Assembly (NCBI RefSeq): GCF_020886315.1
Contig: NZ_AP025226.1
Location: 434,001 to 498,000 of the forward strand
DNA: 64,000 nt
Direction of reading: 5' to 3'
Origin: Saccharolobus caldissimus
GTDB lineage: Archaea > Thermoproteota > Thermoprotei_A > Sulfolobales > Sulfolobaceae
Of this stretch, positions 22,382-32,387 are shown piece after piece. The notes under the pieces are model-generated. The model saw only the letters and a program-made list of their open reading frames with translations. It did no database searches and was not told the origin of the DNA. The position numbers and the translations under genes are program-made. Position 1 is the first letter of the stretch. Each line of letters starts with the position of its first letter.

Positions 22382-25195
22382 ATGAGTAGTGAATTCTTTA
22401 ATTCAATAGCCTCTAAATGGCAATTAGAGTGGGAGAGGAATAAGATATTTGAAGCTAATGTAGATTACTCAAAACCTAAATATCTAATTACAGTTCCTTT
22501 TCCATATACTAACAGCCCCATGCATGTAGGTCATGGAAGGACTTATATAACTGCTGATATTTATGCTAGATATTTAAGAATGAAAGGTTATAATGTGCTA
22601 TTTCCTTTCGCTTTCCAGTTTACTGGTACTCCTATTTTAGCAATAGCGGAGTCAATTAAGCGAGGAGATAGTGATATGATAGAGTTTTTTAAAAATGTTT
22701 ATGGAATTGAAGAGAGCAAGGTTAAGGAGCTAGGAGATCCGTATAACTTAGCGGAATACTTTAAGAACGAAATGATGGATACTGCTAAGAGAATAGGGAT
22801 GAGCATTGATTGGAGGAGAAGTTTCACTACAATGGATCCTAGATTTGAGAAATTTGTGCAATGGCAGTTAAAGAAATTAAGGGAAATGGGTTATTTAGTA
22901 TCTGAAGAGGGAGTAATAGGTTATTGCCCAAACGATAATTTCCCAGTGGGTATGCATGATACTAGAGGAGATATAGAGCCTGAGATTACTACAATGCATC
23001 TAATTTTATTTGAAGGTGATGAAAATTCGTATAACTTTATGGTAGCTACTTCTAGACCTGAGCTAATCTTCGGTGTTGTTGCCCTTATGATAAATCCAGC
23101 TGCTAATTATGTAATAGTTGAATATAAGGGAAAGAACTTCGTTATTTCTGAAAAAGCCTATAGGAAATTATCTTTTCAAAAAGAAATGAAATTGGTAAAG
23201 CCAATTTCTCCCTCTGATGTTATTAATTTTAAAGCAATAAATCCTGTTACAAGAAGAAAAATTGATATAATATTCAGTAAGTATGTTGACCCATCCTTAG
23301 GAACTGGCGTTGTGATGAACTATCCAGCCCATGATCCATTCCATTATTTAGCTTTAATCGAGGCAAATAAGAATTTAGACGTTATTTCTGTCGTGAAAAC
23401 TGAAGGATTGGGCGAGATACCTGCTGAAGAGGTTATTGTACAAACTAAGGATCCAGCTGAGCTTAAGGATTTCGTTGATAGTATATATAAGGCTGAATAT
23501 TATAGGGGTGTGATGAACGAGACCATAGTGTCTTTAGTTCCAGATTTTTTAAGGCAATTTGTTAAGGAAAATATAGCGAATAAAAGAGTACAGGATGCTA
23601 GGAAGAATGTAGTAGAGTTATTGAAATCCCTTGATGCATATGATGCTATATACGAGATAATTAACGGGCCCATTTATTGTAGATGTGGGGCAGAAATTGT
23701 AGTAAAAAAAGTTGAAAACCAGTTCTTTATAACTTATGATAATCCGAGATGGAAGTCCTTAACATTAAAAGCTTTAAGTAATATAGATTTTATTCCAAAC
23801 GAAATTAAAAAGGAAATAGAAAAAGTTATATTTGATTTAAAAAAGGAAGCTGTAGGTAGGTCCAGAGGATTAGGCGTTAAAATACCTTGGGATGAGTCAC
23901 AAATTGTTGAGAGTCTAAGCGACTCTACGCTTTATACTGTATTATATACTATTATTCACAAGTTAAATTTTATACCTAATGATGAAATTTTGGATTTCAT
24001 ATTTTTAGGTAAAGGTAACGTTAATGATTTAGAAAAGAAATACGGAGTGGATTTACGTAGCTTAAGGGACGAGTTCTTATATTGGTATCCTGTAGATCAA
24101 AGACACAGTGGACGCGATTTGGTACAGAATCACATACCGTTTTACATTTACAATCACATAGCAATATTAGGTAATGATTTCCTACCTAAAAGGATAGTAA
24201 TTAACGGATTTGTAAGGGTAAGCGGCAGAAAAATGAGTAAAAGTTTAAGAAATATATATCCTTTATTTAAAGCCATAAGGGAGTTTGGAGTAGATCCAGT
24301 AAGAGTATCTCTTACTTCTAGCGTTGATATATCTCAAGATTTAGATTTTAACGAAAATATAGTCAAGACTTATGCAGAACAATTAAAAAGAGTTTTTGAC
24401 TTAATAGATAGTTTGATAAGTTTAAAGTCGAGTACTGAAGAAGTTAGAATTGCGGATAGGTGGTTATCCTCCAAGTTTAAAGATCTAATATCAATTGTTA
24501 ATAAAAGCGTTGAGTCTTTAGACTTTAGGAATGCGATTAACATTATGTTATATGAAATGTATAATATTTTGAAAGATTATTTTGATATGGTTGAAATTCC
24601 TAATGCAAAAGTTATAGGAAAAATCGTTTCAGCATGGATAAGAGCTTTAGCTCCATTTACTCCGCATATTGCAGAGGAATTATGGCATAAGATATCTAAT
24701 ACGTTTGTATGTTTAGAGAAATATCCATCAGCTGATGAATTCGATTATTATCCAGATGCCGTGTTTGAAATGCATTATATTAATAATATTATAGAAGAAG
24801 TTAAAGAATTGGAGGATATTGTCAAGAAAAAAGCAGAAAAGATAATAATATATATAAACGAAAACAATAAACTTAGGGAATTAGTCAAAAAAGCGATCTT
24901 TTCGATAGAAAAAGGGATTTCCATGAGAGAATTTATAGTAGAGAGTGCTGAAGATATAAAAGTTAGTGAGAAAATTTACGCGATTGTTTCAAAACTCGAT
25001 CCATCCATTAGGAATTATTTGGCTAATAATGATATAAAAGAGGAGGATATATTAGTTAGAAATATGAGTTATTTGTTAAAGAAAATAGGAGTACAAGAAA
25101 TAGTAATTTATAACGCAGAAGATCCCACTGTACCCGATATTAAGAGTAAAAAGTCTCAGGCAATACCTTTAAGTCCATCTATAGTGTTGTTATAG
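22382..25195 (+). CDS. leuS: Leucyl-tRNA synthetase, probably the divergent Sulfolobales paralogue
   Basis: The 937-residue protein has the class I archaeal LeuRS layout: HVGH (residues 48-51), a CP1 editing domain ([30 protein letters not shown]), and KMSKS (617-621). Several places differ from standard enzymes. The usual WCP-x2-C/H zinc knuckle is [11 protein letters not shown], the ERACARTRG-type segment is [10 protein letters not shown], and the Thr-rich editing motif is altered. Sulfolobales carry two LeuRS genes, one of which is poor at charging tRNA; this may be that one. The nucleoside hydrolase gene begins three bases after it. Confidence 0.85.
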   Translation: MSSEFFNSIASKWQLEWERNKIFEANVDYSKPKYLITVPFPYTNSPMHVGHGRTYITADIYARYLRMKGYNVLFPFAFQFTGTPILAIAESIKRGDSDMIEFFKNVYGIEESKVKELGDPYNLAEYFKNEMMDTAKRIGMSIDWRRSFTTMDPRFEKFVQWQLKKLREMGYLVSEEGVIGYCPNDNFPVGMHDTRGDIEPEITTMHLILFEGDENSYNFMVATSRPELIFGVVALMINPAANYVIVEYKGKNFVISEKAYRKLSFQKEMKLVKPISPSDVINFKAINPVTRRKIDIIFSKYVDPSLGTGVVMNYPAHDPFHYLALIEANKNLDVISVVKTEGLGEIPAEEVIVQTKDPAELKDFVDSIYKAEYYRGVMNETIVSLVPDFLRQFVKENIANKRVQDARKNVVELLKSLDAYDAIYEIINGPIYCRCGAEIVVKKVENQFFITYDNPRWKSLTLKALSNIDFIPNEIKKEIEKVIFDLKKEAVGRSRGLGVKIPWDESQIVESLSDSTLYTVLYTIIHKLNFIPNDEILDFIFLGKGNVNDLEKKYGVDLRSLRDEFLYWYPVDQRHSGRDLVQNHIPFYIYNHIAILGNDFLPKRIVINGFVRVSGRKMSKSLRNIYPLFKAIREFGVDPVRVSLTSSVDISQDLDFNENIVKTYAEQLKRVFDLIDSLISLKSSTEEVRIADRWLSSKFKDLISIVNKSVESLDFRNAINIMLYEMYNILKDYFDMVEIPNAKVIGKIVSAWIRALAPFTPHIAEELWHKISNTFVCLEKYPSADEFDYYPDAVFEMHYINNIIEEVKELEDIVKKKAEKIIIYINENNKLRELVKKAIFSIEKGISMREFIVESAEDIKVSEKIYAIVSKLDPSIRNYLANNDIKEEDILVRNMSYLLKKIGVQEIVIYNAEDPTVPDIKSKKSQAIPLSPSIVLL

Positions 25196-25197
25196 AC

Positions 25198-26133
25198 ATG
25201 AGGTATTTCGTGATTGATTGCGATACAGCAGAAGATGATATACTTAGTCTATATCTCTTGTTGAGAAATAACATCAATGTAGTTGGGGTAACTATTGTAG
25301 AAGGAAATATTTCTTTTGATCAGGAAGTTAAAAATGCCCTTTGGGCGTTAGAACAAGTTAATATGAATATCCCAGTTTATCCAGGTTCTAGGAGACCATT
25401 AATTAAAAAGTACATTACAGTAGAGCAAGTACACGGAAAGGGTGGTATAGGAGAGGTGCTAGTGCAGCCGCAGAGATATAAAGCACAGAATAAACACGCT
25501 GCCATCGCAATAACTGAACTAGCTGACAGATATTCTGGGGAATTAGAATTCTTAGCAATCTCACCCTTAACTAATTTAGCATTAGCTTACTTATTAGATA
25601 ATTCAATTGTAGACAAAATAAAGAAGGTTTGGATAATGGGTGGGTCAATTTTTAGTATCGGTAATATTACACCAGTTGCCGAATATAATATTTGGGTTGA
25701 TCCTGATGCTGCTAAAATAGTTTTTGAAGCTGGATTTGATATAACAATGGTTCCATGGGATGTGGTAATTAAATATCCAATTTTAGAAGAAGAATGGAAT
25801 TATATAAAAAATATGAATACTAGAATGAGTAAACTTTATATTTCAATGTATAAGCATTATAGAGAATATTCCTCTAATATTCAAAAAATTAATGGACATC
25901 CGCACCCAGATGCTATTACAACTGCTATTGCTATTGATAATTCAATAGCCTCAAGAATTGAAAGCAATTACGTAGTAATAGATAATAGTGATGGATTCAC
26001 TAGAGGAATGACGCTAGTTGACAGATTTGTGGCTGATACTAGATGGTCTGAAAAGTCCAATGCCAAAATTGTATATGAGATAAATAAAAGCAAATTCATG
26101 GAAAAAATATATGACTTATTAAATTGGTTTTAA
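25198..26133 (+). CDS. Inosine/uridine-preferring nucleoside hydrolase
   Basis: The 311-residue enzyme has the calcium-binding N-terminal motif DCDTAEDD (residues 7-14, standard DTDxGxDD), the central [11 protein letters not shown] and MGGSIF segments, and [12 protein letters not shown] near residue 239. It hydrolyses ribonucleosides to base and ribose in purine/pyrimidine salvage. The gene starts immediately after leuS and is likely co-transcribed. Gly of the motif is Ala here, a tolerated change. Confidence 0.85.
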   Translation: MRYFVIDCDTAEDDILSLYLLLRNNINVVGVTIVEGNISFDQEVKNALWALEQVNMNIPVYPGSRRPLIKKYITVEQVHGKGGIGEVLVQPQRYKAQNKHAAIAITELADRYSGELEFLAISPLTNLALAYLLDNSIVDKIKKVWIMGGSIFSIGNITPVAEYNIWVDPDAAKIVFEAGFDITMVPWDVVIKYPILEEEWNYIKNMNTRMSKLYISMYKHYREYSSNIQKINGHPHPDAITTAIAIDNSIASRIESNYVVIDNSDGFTRGMTLVDRFVADTRWSEKSNAKIVYEINKSKFMEKIYDLLNWF

Positions 26134-26285
26134 GTTTTTAATACTTGTATTTTTACTACTCCCTCGTTTTCATCGTAAATTACCTTAACTAAATCCCCTT
26201 CCTTAATCTGGAATTTTTGTCTAATTTTTGCAGGTATAGTTACTTGATAGTTACGAGAAACCTTTACAACTTCTTCTACTGCCAT
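26130..26285 (-). CDS. AbrB/SpoVT-type DNA-binding protein
   Basis: The 51-residue product has the swapped-hairpin AbrB pattern: [32 protein letters not shown] and VVKIQVLK. Such proteins are transcription regulators or antitoxins in archaea. Its stop codon overlaps the end of the convergent nucleoside hydrolase gene by four bases. No PIN-type toxin gene is adjacent, so a regulatory role is more likely. Confidence 0.8.
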   Translation of the reverse strand: MAVEEVVKVSRNYQVTIPAKIRQKFQIKEGDLVKVIYDENEGVVKIQVLKT

Positions 26286-26328
26286 AAAAATGTATTAGTA
26301 AAAAAGGGTTTAAATATTTTATCAAATG

Positions 26329-28317
26329 CTAAGAAAAGACAATCCTAGTATCTACTGCAAAAGCCCCGTTTTCATTTACGATCAGCGGGTTGATGTCCAT
26401 TTCCTTTACATTTAAGTCTACAATTAGCCTTGAAACTGTAACTATAGTTCTCAGTAAGGAACCTATGTCATACCCCCTTTTCCTCACAGTTAACATATCA
26501 TATACCTTACTTTCCTTAAGCATTTCTAAAGCCTCTTCTTCGTATACTGGAGCTAAAGCGTAACTAACGTTTTTAAGAATTTCGACGTAAATTCCGCCGC
26601 TTCCTACTATTACAGTATGCCCGAAAACTTGATCTTTTATACCTCCAACAAAAACTTCGAGACCATTTAACTGTTGTTGTATTAAAACTCTTTTAGTTAT
26701 TGGCGATAATTTTCTATATACATCCTTAACCTGATCACTCTCGACGTTCATAACTACCCCTTTAAGCTCAGTTTTGTGAATGGGTTTATCGGGAGAGATC
26801 TTCATGACTACCGGATATCCAATCGAATCAGCAATATGTTGTGCCTCATTTTCATCCTCTGCAATTCCCCATTTGGGAGTTCTTATACCGTAAATCTCCA
26901 TTAATTTTAACGCTTCATAATCCTTAAGATATTGTTTGCCTTTTATTAGCTCATAGCTCTCCGTTATTGGTTGAGCTATTCTAATTTTTTTCCTAGGAAT
27001 AGGTTTTGATGTAATATATCTAATTGCCTTTATTGCATCCTCTGGAAAGTTAAACGCGGGCATGTTAGCAGATTCAATGAGCTTTGACGAAAAGTCCTCG
27101 TCCTCTCCCATTAGCACTGCAACTATTCCCTTCCCCTTAAATTGAAGTAAGGCCTTAGCTACTTCTGTTGTACTTATAAAAGGCAAAGCCTCGACTATTA
27201 CTATTTTAGTACAGTCCAGATCGCTGACTATTTTTAAAACGTTAATGTATCTATCTCTTCCTGCATCGCCAGTTACATCAATCGGGTTTCTAGGAGTACT
27301 TGTTATTGGAAGAACTTTTCTTAACTCGTTTTTTATCCTCTCTGGAATCTCTATTAATGTCAGACCGTTAGTCTCAACGGAATCTGAAGCTAATACTCCA
27401 TGACCTCCAGAATTAGTTATAATTAAAATTTCTGGTCTTATTGGTTCTGATGTAGCTATAATTTTGCTCAGATTAAGAAAATCCCTTAAATTCTCAACTA
27501 GAATGCCGCCGACTGTTTTAATAGCGGCTTTAAACACTTCATACGATCCTGCTAAACTACCGGTATGTGTCATTACGGCTTCAGATCCTTTTAGCGTTAT
27601 CCCACCTTTGATGAAAACTATTGTTTTCCTCTCAGCAGCTTCTGGCAAAAATTCCAAAAACTTACTTCCGTCAGAAATGCCTTCTATATAGACAAATATA
27701 GCCTTGGTTTCTGGATCTCTTGATAAATAGTCTATAACCTCATATTCTTTAATATCAGCTTGATTTCCCAAACTAACTAGATAGCTAATTCCAGTTCTAG
27801 TTTTCCTAGCCCAATCAAGCATATACGCTCCAATGCCTCCACTTTGAACAACTAATGCTATATTACCTCTTTTTACATCACCGAAGGCAAAAGTTCCATT
27901 ATAATCTGGGGAAATTATACCCATAGTATTAGGACCTAGAAATCTTATTCCTCCTTTCTTTGCTTTACTTACGAGCTCTTGTTCTAGTTTTTCACCTTCC
28001 TTCCCTATTTCTTTAAATCCTGCAGTTATTATAATTGCATATCTTACCCCTTTATCTATCATGTCCTCAAATACTTGAATAACATAATCACGGGGAACTG
28101 CTATTATTGCTAAATCTATATCGTCTTGAATCTCTTTAATATCCTTAAAGGCTTTTATTCCTTCAACACTTTCGGCCTTATTGTTCACTGCGTATATTTT
28201 TCCTCTGAACGTAGCAATTAGATTCCTCAGGATTACATTGCCAACTTTTTCCCTATTTCTCGATGCTCCTATTACTGCTATGGATTTAGGTCTAAATAAA
28301 GGTTGCAGATCTTCCAT
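26329..28317 (-). CDS. ADP-forming acetyl/acyl-CoA synthetase, fused alpha and beta subunits
   Basis: From MEDLQPLFRPKSIAVIGAS the protein is 662 residues. It contains a CoA-binding domain, the ligase_CoA part with the phospho-His segment MTHTGSLAG, and a C-terminal ATP-grasp domain (GYPVVMKISPDKPIHKTELK). It converts acyl-CoA, ADP and phosphate to acid, CoA and ATP or the reverse. The frame is open to a TTG at 28371, but the family start and a following GGTATAG favour the ATG at 28317 or that at 28332. It is divergent from the TPR gene. Confidence 0.85.
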   Translation of the reverse strand: MEDLQPLFRPKSIAVIGASRNREKVGNVILRNLIATFRGKIYAVNNKAESVEGIKAFKDIKEIQDDIDLAIIAVPRDYVIQVFEDMIDKGVRYAIIITAGFKEIGKEGEKLEQELVSKAKKGGIRFLGPNTMGIISPDYNGTFAFGDVKRGNIALVVQSGGIGAYMLDWARKTRTGISYLVSLGNQADIKEYEVIDYLSRDPETKAIFVYIEGISDGSKFLEFLPEAAERKTIVFIKGGITLKGSEAVMTHTGSLAGSYEVFKAAIKTVGGILVENLRDFLNLSKIIATSEPIRPEILIITNSGGHGVLASDSVETNGLTLIEIPERIKNELRKVLPITSTPRNPIDVTGDAGRDRYINVLKIVSDLDCTKIVIVEALPFISTTEVAKALLQFKGKGIVAVLMGEDEDFSSKLIESANMPAFNFPEDAIKAIRYITSKPIPRKKIRIAQPITESYELIKGKQYLKDYEALKLMEIYGIRTPKWGIAEDENEAQHIADSIGYPVVMKISPDKPIHKTELKGVVMNVESDQVKDVYRKLSPITKRVLIQQQLNGLEVFVGGIKDQVFGHTVIVGSGGIYVEILKNVSYALAPVYEEEALEMLKESKVYDMLTVRKRGYDIGSLLRTIVTVSRLIVDLNVKEMDINPLIVNENGAFAVDTRIVFS

Positions 28318-28383
28318 ATCTATACCTTTCATATGAGTAATAAAAATTTTAGGTTGTAAAGAGTAATACAACTTCAGACATTT

Positions 28384-29376
28384 ATGGAAAGAATAATGAA
28401 AATTGAGGAAGAGTTAAAGAAAGAGAGAAATAAAACTAGGCGATATGTTCTTTCATTATCCTTAGCAGAGGAATATTATAATCTTTATAAAGTTACTAAG
28501 AACACTGATTTTCTAGATAGAGCACTTAATATAATTAGTAATCTTGAGAAAAAAGACGTGCGAGTATTAAACCTCTTAGGGCTAATATATATAGAGAAAG
28601 GAAACTTAGACTCTGCTATATCAATTTTCGAGGAAATACTAAGTAAATATAAAATATCTGATGACGATAAGTATATCGTATTGTATAATATATCCTTAGC
28701 TTATTTTAGGAAAGGTGAAATTAGTAGGGCTTATGCAATTTTGAAAAATATAATATTAAATAGTAAAGGAGAAATAAATATGTTAAGCAAGAAATTGCTC
28801 GCAAAAGTTTGTTTAAAATTAGGCGAGAACAATATAAAATATATTGAAGAAGCAAGATCTATTTTGGAAAATTTCGAAATACCTTCTGAAGATTTAGCTA
28901 TAACATACGCTGCTTTAGCGAAATATTATAATGATAGAGAATTATTAAATAAAGCAAAGGAAGTAGCTATCTTATTAAAGAATGAGAGAATACTTGCCGA
29001 TGTGCTAAGTGTATCTGATGATGAGAATGACCTAAGAAAAGCTCTTGAAATATATACGAAATTAGGTGATTATAAAAATCAATTAAAAGTACTTTATAAA
29101 TTATCAGCTAAGGATTTCACACTATTTCCAGAAATATTAGAAAGGATAAAAAATATGGATGATAATAAGGATAAAATATTAATACTTTACGATATGTATA
29201 AGAGAACTAGAATTTATCAATTTTTAAAGGAAGCGATAAAAAGTGCAGAGAAAATAGGTGATTTTCTATTTCTAGCTAGAGCTTATTCAGAATTAGCGAA
29301 TTACGAAAATGAAATTATTAATCTTAGAAAATCTATATCATATTATGAGAAATATATACAACAATTGGGAAAATGA
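28384..29376 (+). CDS. TPR-repeat protein
   Basis: The 330-residue protein is all helical. Tetratricopeptide-like units are visible at about residues 59-92 (LNLLGLIYIEKGNLDSAISI), 100-130 (LYNISLAYFRKGEISRAYAIL) and beyond, with the Gly/Ala/Tyr spacing of TPRs. It probably acts as a protein-binding scaffold. A cytoplasmic location is expected because no signal or membrane segment is present. Confidence 0.7.
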   Translation: MERIMKIEEELKKERNKTRRYVLSLSLAEEYYNLYKVTKNTDFLDRALNIISNLEKKDVRVLNLLGLIYIEKGNLDSAISIFEEILSKYKISDDDKYIVLYNISLAYFRKGEISRAYAILKNIILNSKGEINMLSKKLLAKVCLKLGENNIKYIEEARSILENFEIPSEDLAITYAALAKYYNDRELLNKAKEVAILLKNERILADVLSVSDDENDLRKALEIYTKLGDYKNQLKVLYKLSAKDFTLFPEILERIKNMDDNKDKILILYDMYKRTRIYQFLKEAIKSAEKIGDFLFLARAYSELANYENEIINLRKSISYYEKYIQQLGK

Positions 29377-29474
29377 AAACGCTTGGCTGTTCTCCCTTTT
29401 GATTAGTATTTGTGGGTAACGCTACCATAGAAAGAGGAGATAAAATAAAAACTAGTCTTTAATCTTATATTCAC

Positions 29475-29810
29475 ATGATAAAACACGCAGAATATACTAG
29501 GCACGGAATCACGGAGCCCATGTTATTAATTATGGTATATAAAAAAGTAGAGGATGGAAAAGTAGTCTCTGCGTTTAGATTTTCAGTATATAAAAATATG
29601 ATAATAACTGTTTATGAAGATGATAAATTACAAGGAGGAGAAGTTCTTGATTTCGATATATATAATATGACTAATTTAATTAATAAAATAAGAAAATATT
29701 ATGATGATGCTGTTGATGATCTAGTAATATTCGGGGAAAAACAATATGTAGACGAGTTTCTAAATAGATTCTTAGAAGATGATGAGGAATTGGGACAGCA
29801 GAGACAATGA
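29475..29810 (+). CDS. Conserved Sulfolobales protein of unknown function
   Basis: The 111-residue acidic protein begins MIKHAEYTRHGITEPMLL, with alternating strands and helices and a strongly acidic C-terminus (FLEDDEELGQQRQ). I do not recognise a family. A TATA-like region lies about 25 bases before the ATG. It is convergent with the small membrane protein gene that follows. Confidence 0.55.
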   Translation: MIKHAEYTRHGITEPMLLIMVYKKVEDGKVVSAFRFSVYKNMIITVYEDDKLQGGEVLDFDIYNMTNLINKIRKYYDDAVDDLVIFGEKQYVDEFLNRFLEDDEELGQQRQ

Positions 29811-29832
29811 AGAACCATTCATGCTCTGAACA

Positions 29833-30036
29833 TCATAAAGCAAATTTACCAAATTTTGTCCTTATAAATACGCCTATTAATAAGAAGAGTGTAGCAAATC
29901 CTACAACTATTGGAATAGTAGGCTTCCATTGAGGAGAAATATCTAAAATGCTTATCACCCAAACTGTTATAATTAAGAATACAGTTAAAGGTGCTAATAT
30001 TAAAATCCAGGTAATTAAAGAATAGGAGTTATTCAT
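29833..30036 (-). CDS. Small two-helix membrane protein
   Basis: From MNNSYSLITW the protein is 67 residues with two hydrophobic helices (about 7-30 and 44-62) and a basic end (RTKFGKFAL). The frame is open five codons further (ATG 30051), but the promoter-like TTTAAAAATATTT lies too close to that start. Function unknown. Confidence 0.55.
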   Translation of the reverse strand: MNNSYSLITWILILAPLTVFLIITVWVISILDISPQWKPTIPIVVGFATLFLLIGVFIRTKFGKFAL

Positions 30037-30156
30037 ACAAGAAAATAACATCTAAATATTTTTAAATCTTTATTTAATAATTCCTTTCAAAAATTGCTGA
30101 AATTGTCTCATATCCAATATATTTTTCTTTATTGTAAAATAATATGATTCGTATTA

Positions 30157-30615
30157 TCAAGATTTTAGTGCTTTCATTATTTCATTATACATCTCCTTAT
30201 CTTTTTCTTCAATTTTCTTTAACGACCATGGGAGTAAATTTTTATTTTTAACGCCTCTAACAACAGATTTTAACCAAGATTCATATATTTTTCCAGATGG
30301 TATCTTATAATAGAATTCCTTTAGTAAATTTACGGCCTCTTCTTCACTTAACCCCTTTACGTTTATTAGATATCTGGAGGCTACATATAAGATAAACCTT
30401 TTCCTAGAATCTTGTAGACCTCTTTCTAAAACTTTATCTACCCATGAGTAATCTAATGACTTTTGGGGTTTTAGAGGAAATATTCCTTCTATTTGAAACA
30501 AAAAATTACCATTCTCATCATATACTTTCGACACGCCATCAGTATACTCAACAAAACCTGCTGGCATGTCATCTGGATAGTGTAATAAGATTCTTCTCTT
30601 TTTTACAGAGCTCAT
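30157..30615 (-). CDS. priX: PriX-like noncatalytic primase subunit
   Basis: The 152-residue protein ends in a helical domain with RKRFILYVASRYLINVKG, LSEEEAVNLLKEFY and SWLKSVVRGVKNKN, which resembles the C-terminal region of the large primase subunit. PriX, the third subunit of the Sulfolobus eukaryotic-type primase, has this length and fold. It aids primer synthesis with PriS and PriL. The identification rests on recalled family likeness, and the N-terminal 45 residues (HYPDDMPAGFVEYTDG) are unassigned. Confidence 0.6.
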   Translation of the reverse strand: MSSVKKRRILLHYPDDMPAGFVEYTDGVSKVYDENGNFLFQIEGIFPLKPQKSLDYSWVDKVLERGLQDSRKRFILYVASRYLINVKGLSEEEAVNLLKEFYYKIPSGKIYESWLKSVVRGVKNKNLLPWSLKKIEEKDKEMYNEIMKALKS

Positions 30616-30669
30616 ATAATAGCCTTACACCACTTAAGGGAAAAAAAATTTAGCTTTAAATAAGGTAAT

Positions 30670-31365
30670 ATGAGCTTAATGCAAATATTAGTAGAACTTC
30701 ATCCCAAGAAAAAAATTGAAAAAATACTGAAGGAGGTAAAAACACTTTCAAACTATGATGGTTTTGATATCCCAGATTCTCCATTAGGATTACCATCTCC
30801 ATTGCCATCTTTTATAGCGTCATTAATTAGATATTCATTAAATTTAGATAAAATAATAATTATAAATCAAAGATTATTTGACGTTAATGAACTATTTGTT
30901 CACTCTCTTTCAATTACAGCTAAAATGTTAAATGTTGATATAGCCTTTACAAGGGGGGATAAACCAAAATATGGGAAAGAAGTAGGCTATCTATCTTCTG
31001 AGGAGGCAGTTAATATAGCTAAAGGATATGGAGTTAGAAGTGGGATGATGATAAGTTTAAGGAAAAGTGAGAATGAAATCAACGCTAGGCTGGATTCTAA
31101 TGCAGATTTCTTCTTAGTTTTAAGAATGAGAAATATCAACGAAATTAAGCGTTATGGTCCGAAATTAATTGAAAGAGCTATTCCATATATTATAATTATG
31201 ACTGATAAAAACAAGGAAGCTGTAAAAAGCTTAAGTCAGCCATATTTCGAGGATAAAGAAATATTATCAGTAATAGAAATGTTAAAGGAAATAAAAGTAA
31301 AAGGTGTCTTGCTATCAACACTAGGTGATTTGAATTTCTTAGAGAAATTATATTCTAAATTGTAA
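30670..31365 (+). CDS. Methylenetetrahydrofolate reductase-like TIM-barrel protein
   Basis: The 231-residue protein has the MTHFR-type opening LVELHPKKKIEKILKEVK and YDGFDIPDSPLGLPSPLP, and internal strands consistent with a truncated TIM barrel. It is shorter than full-length MTHFR and lacks an obvious flavin signature, so it may be a corrinoid/C1-pathway partner or the tetrahydromethanopterin-type enzyme of Sulfolobales. It is divergent from priX. Confidence 0.6.
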   Translation: MSLMQILVELHPKKKIEKILKEVKTLSNYDGFDIPDSPLGLPSPLPSFIASLIRYSLNLDKIIIINQRLFDVNELFVHSLSITAKMLNVDIAFTRGDKPKYGKEVGYLSSEEAVNIAKGYGVRSGMMISLRKSENEINARLDSNADFFLVLRMRNINEIKRYGPKLIERAIPYIIIMTDKNKEAVKSLSQPYFEDKEILSVIEMLKEIKVKGVLLSTLGDLNFLEKLYSKL

Positions 31366-31404
31366 TTTTGATCTCATTTAAAATATATCTAATATTATAA
31401 AACA

Positions 31405-32103
31405 TTATCCACTTAATTCCTTCACTATAGAATCTATTATTATTAAAATATCTGACGCATAATCTGGTAATCTGTTAATTAGTTCATTTAACTCTATATA
31501 CCAATAATTTCGTTTATTCCTATCATAAAGCTGAATATATATCCTATTTCTATGCGACAGAATTACCTTCTTTATACATATCTCATTTTTATTACTACAT
31601 TTTATACTTATATTTCTTTTATATAAAATAGTTAATATATATTTTACACTTTCCATTATTTTATCATTAACATTAATTACTAACCCAGGAATTAAATTTT
31701 CCTTTATCCCTTTTTTATAACCTTGACATAAAACTTGTAGTTCGCACTCTTCACTAATTTTTATCATTGCGTTATATAGATCATTTTCTAGAGAAGACAT
31801 TAAGGAATATATTGAATTGATATCTAATTCTTCTATTGACTTTTTTGATCTTTGATAATATGTTAGTTTATTGTTTTCATAGTCTACATTAAGTTGAAAA
31901 GTCTCCCTATTTTTACCACATAATATATATAAAGTGACTTTTTTATCACTCTTTATTGCGATCAACTTTACATTTCCTACAATAGCTACTAACTTCGATG
32001 GAGAGTACGATTTAATGTCATATACATAACAAAAATTTTCAATAGATATCCTTCTTATTGTATTATATATTAAATTGTCTACATAATTTATTATCGCATA
32101 CAT
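31405..32103 (-). CDS. Sulfolobales-type protein of unknown function
   Basis: The product is 232 residues of mixed strands and helices, rich in Ile, Tyr, Lys and Asn, without signal peptide or membrane helix. It begins MYAIINYVDNLIYNTIRRI. It overlaps the upstream 80-residue gene by 13 bases and is translationally coupled to it. No family or motif recognised. Confidence 0.6.
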   Translation of the reverse strand: MYAIINYVDNLIYNTIRRISIENFCYVYDIKSYSPSKLVAIVGNVKLIAIKSDKKVTLYILCGKNRETFQLNVDYENNKLTYYQRSKKSIEELDINSIYSLMSSLENDLYNAMIKISEECELQVLCQGYKKGIKENLIPGLVINVNDKIMESVKYILTILYKRNISIKCSNKNEICIKKVILSHRNRIYIQLYDRNKRNYWYIELNELINRLPDYASDILIIIDSIVKELSG

Positions 32104-32333
32104 TCGTATACCCTTTTAACTATTTCCATGAATTCCTCATAATCTATAGAAGGAACGAAAATACCCCAACTCTCATCATTGAGGGAAGGCATGCTCACAA
32201 TAGCTTTAAAAAGTTCTTTGCAATTTTCATTTGACTTGTCCCAAAGATTCTCATTCTTTACTACATATTCCTTTAAAAATAGTAAAGCCTTCAAAATCTT
32301 ACCATTTTTTGCAAGGTTAATAGCATCTTCCAT
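32091..32333 (-). CDS. Small helical protein of unknown function
   Basis: The 80-residue protein begins MEDAINLAKNGKILKALLFLK, compatible with a single TPR-like helical pair, and then a second charged part. It is the first gene of a two-gene operon and shares a 54-bp intergenic region with the divergent 425-residue gene. No function can be assigned. Confidence 0.6.
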   Translation of the reverse strand: MEDAINLAKNGKILKALLFLKEYVVKNENLWDKSNENCKELFKAIVSMPSLNDESWGIFVPSIDYEEFMEIVKRVYECMR

Positions 32334-32387
32334 AATCAGAAATATGACAAATACATATAAATATGGTTAATCGTAGTAAAAGGCAAA

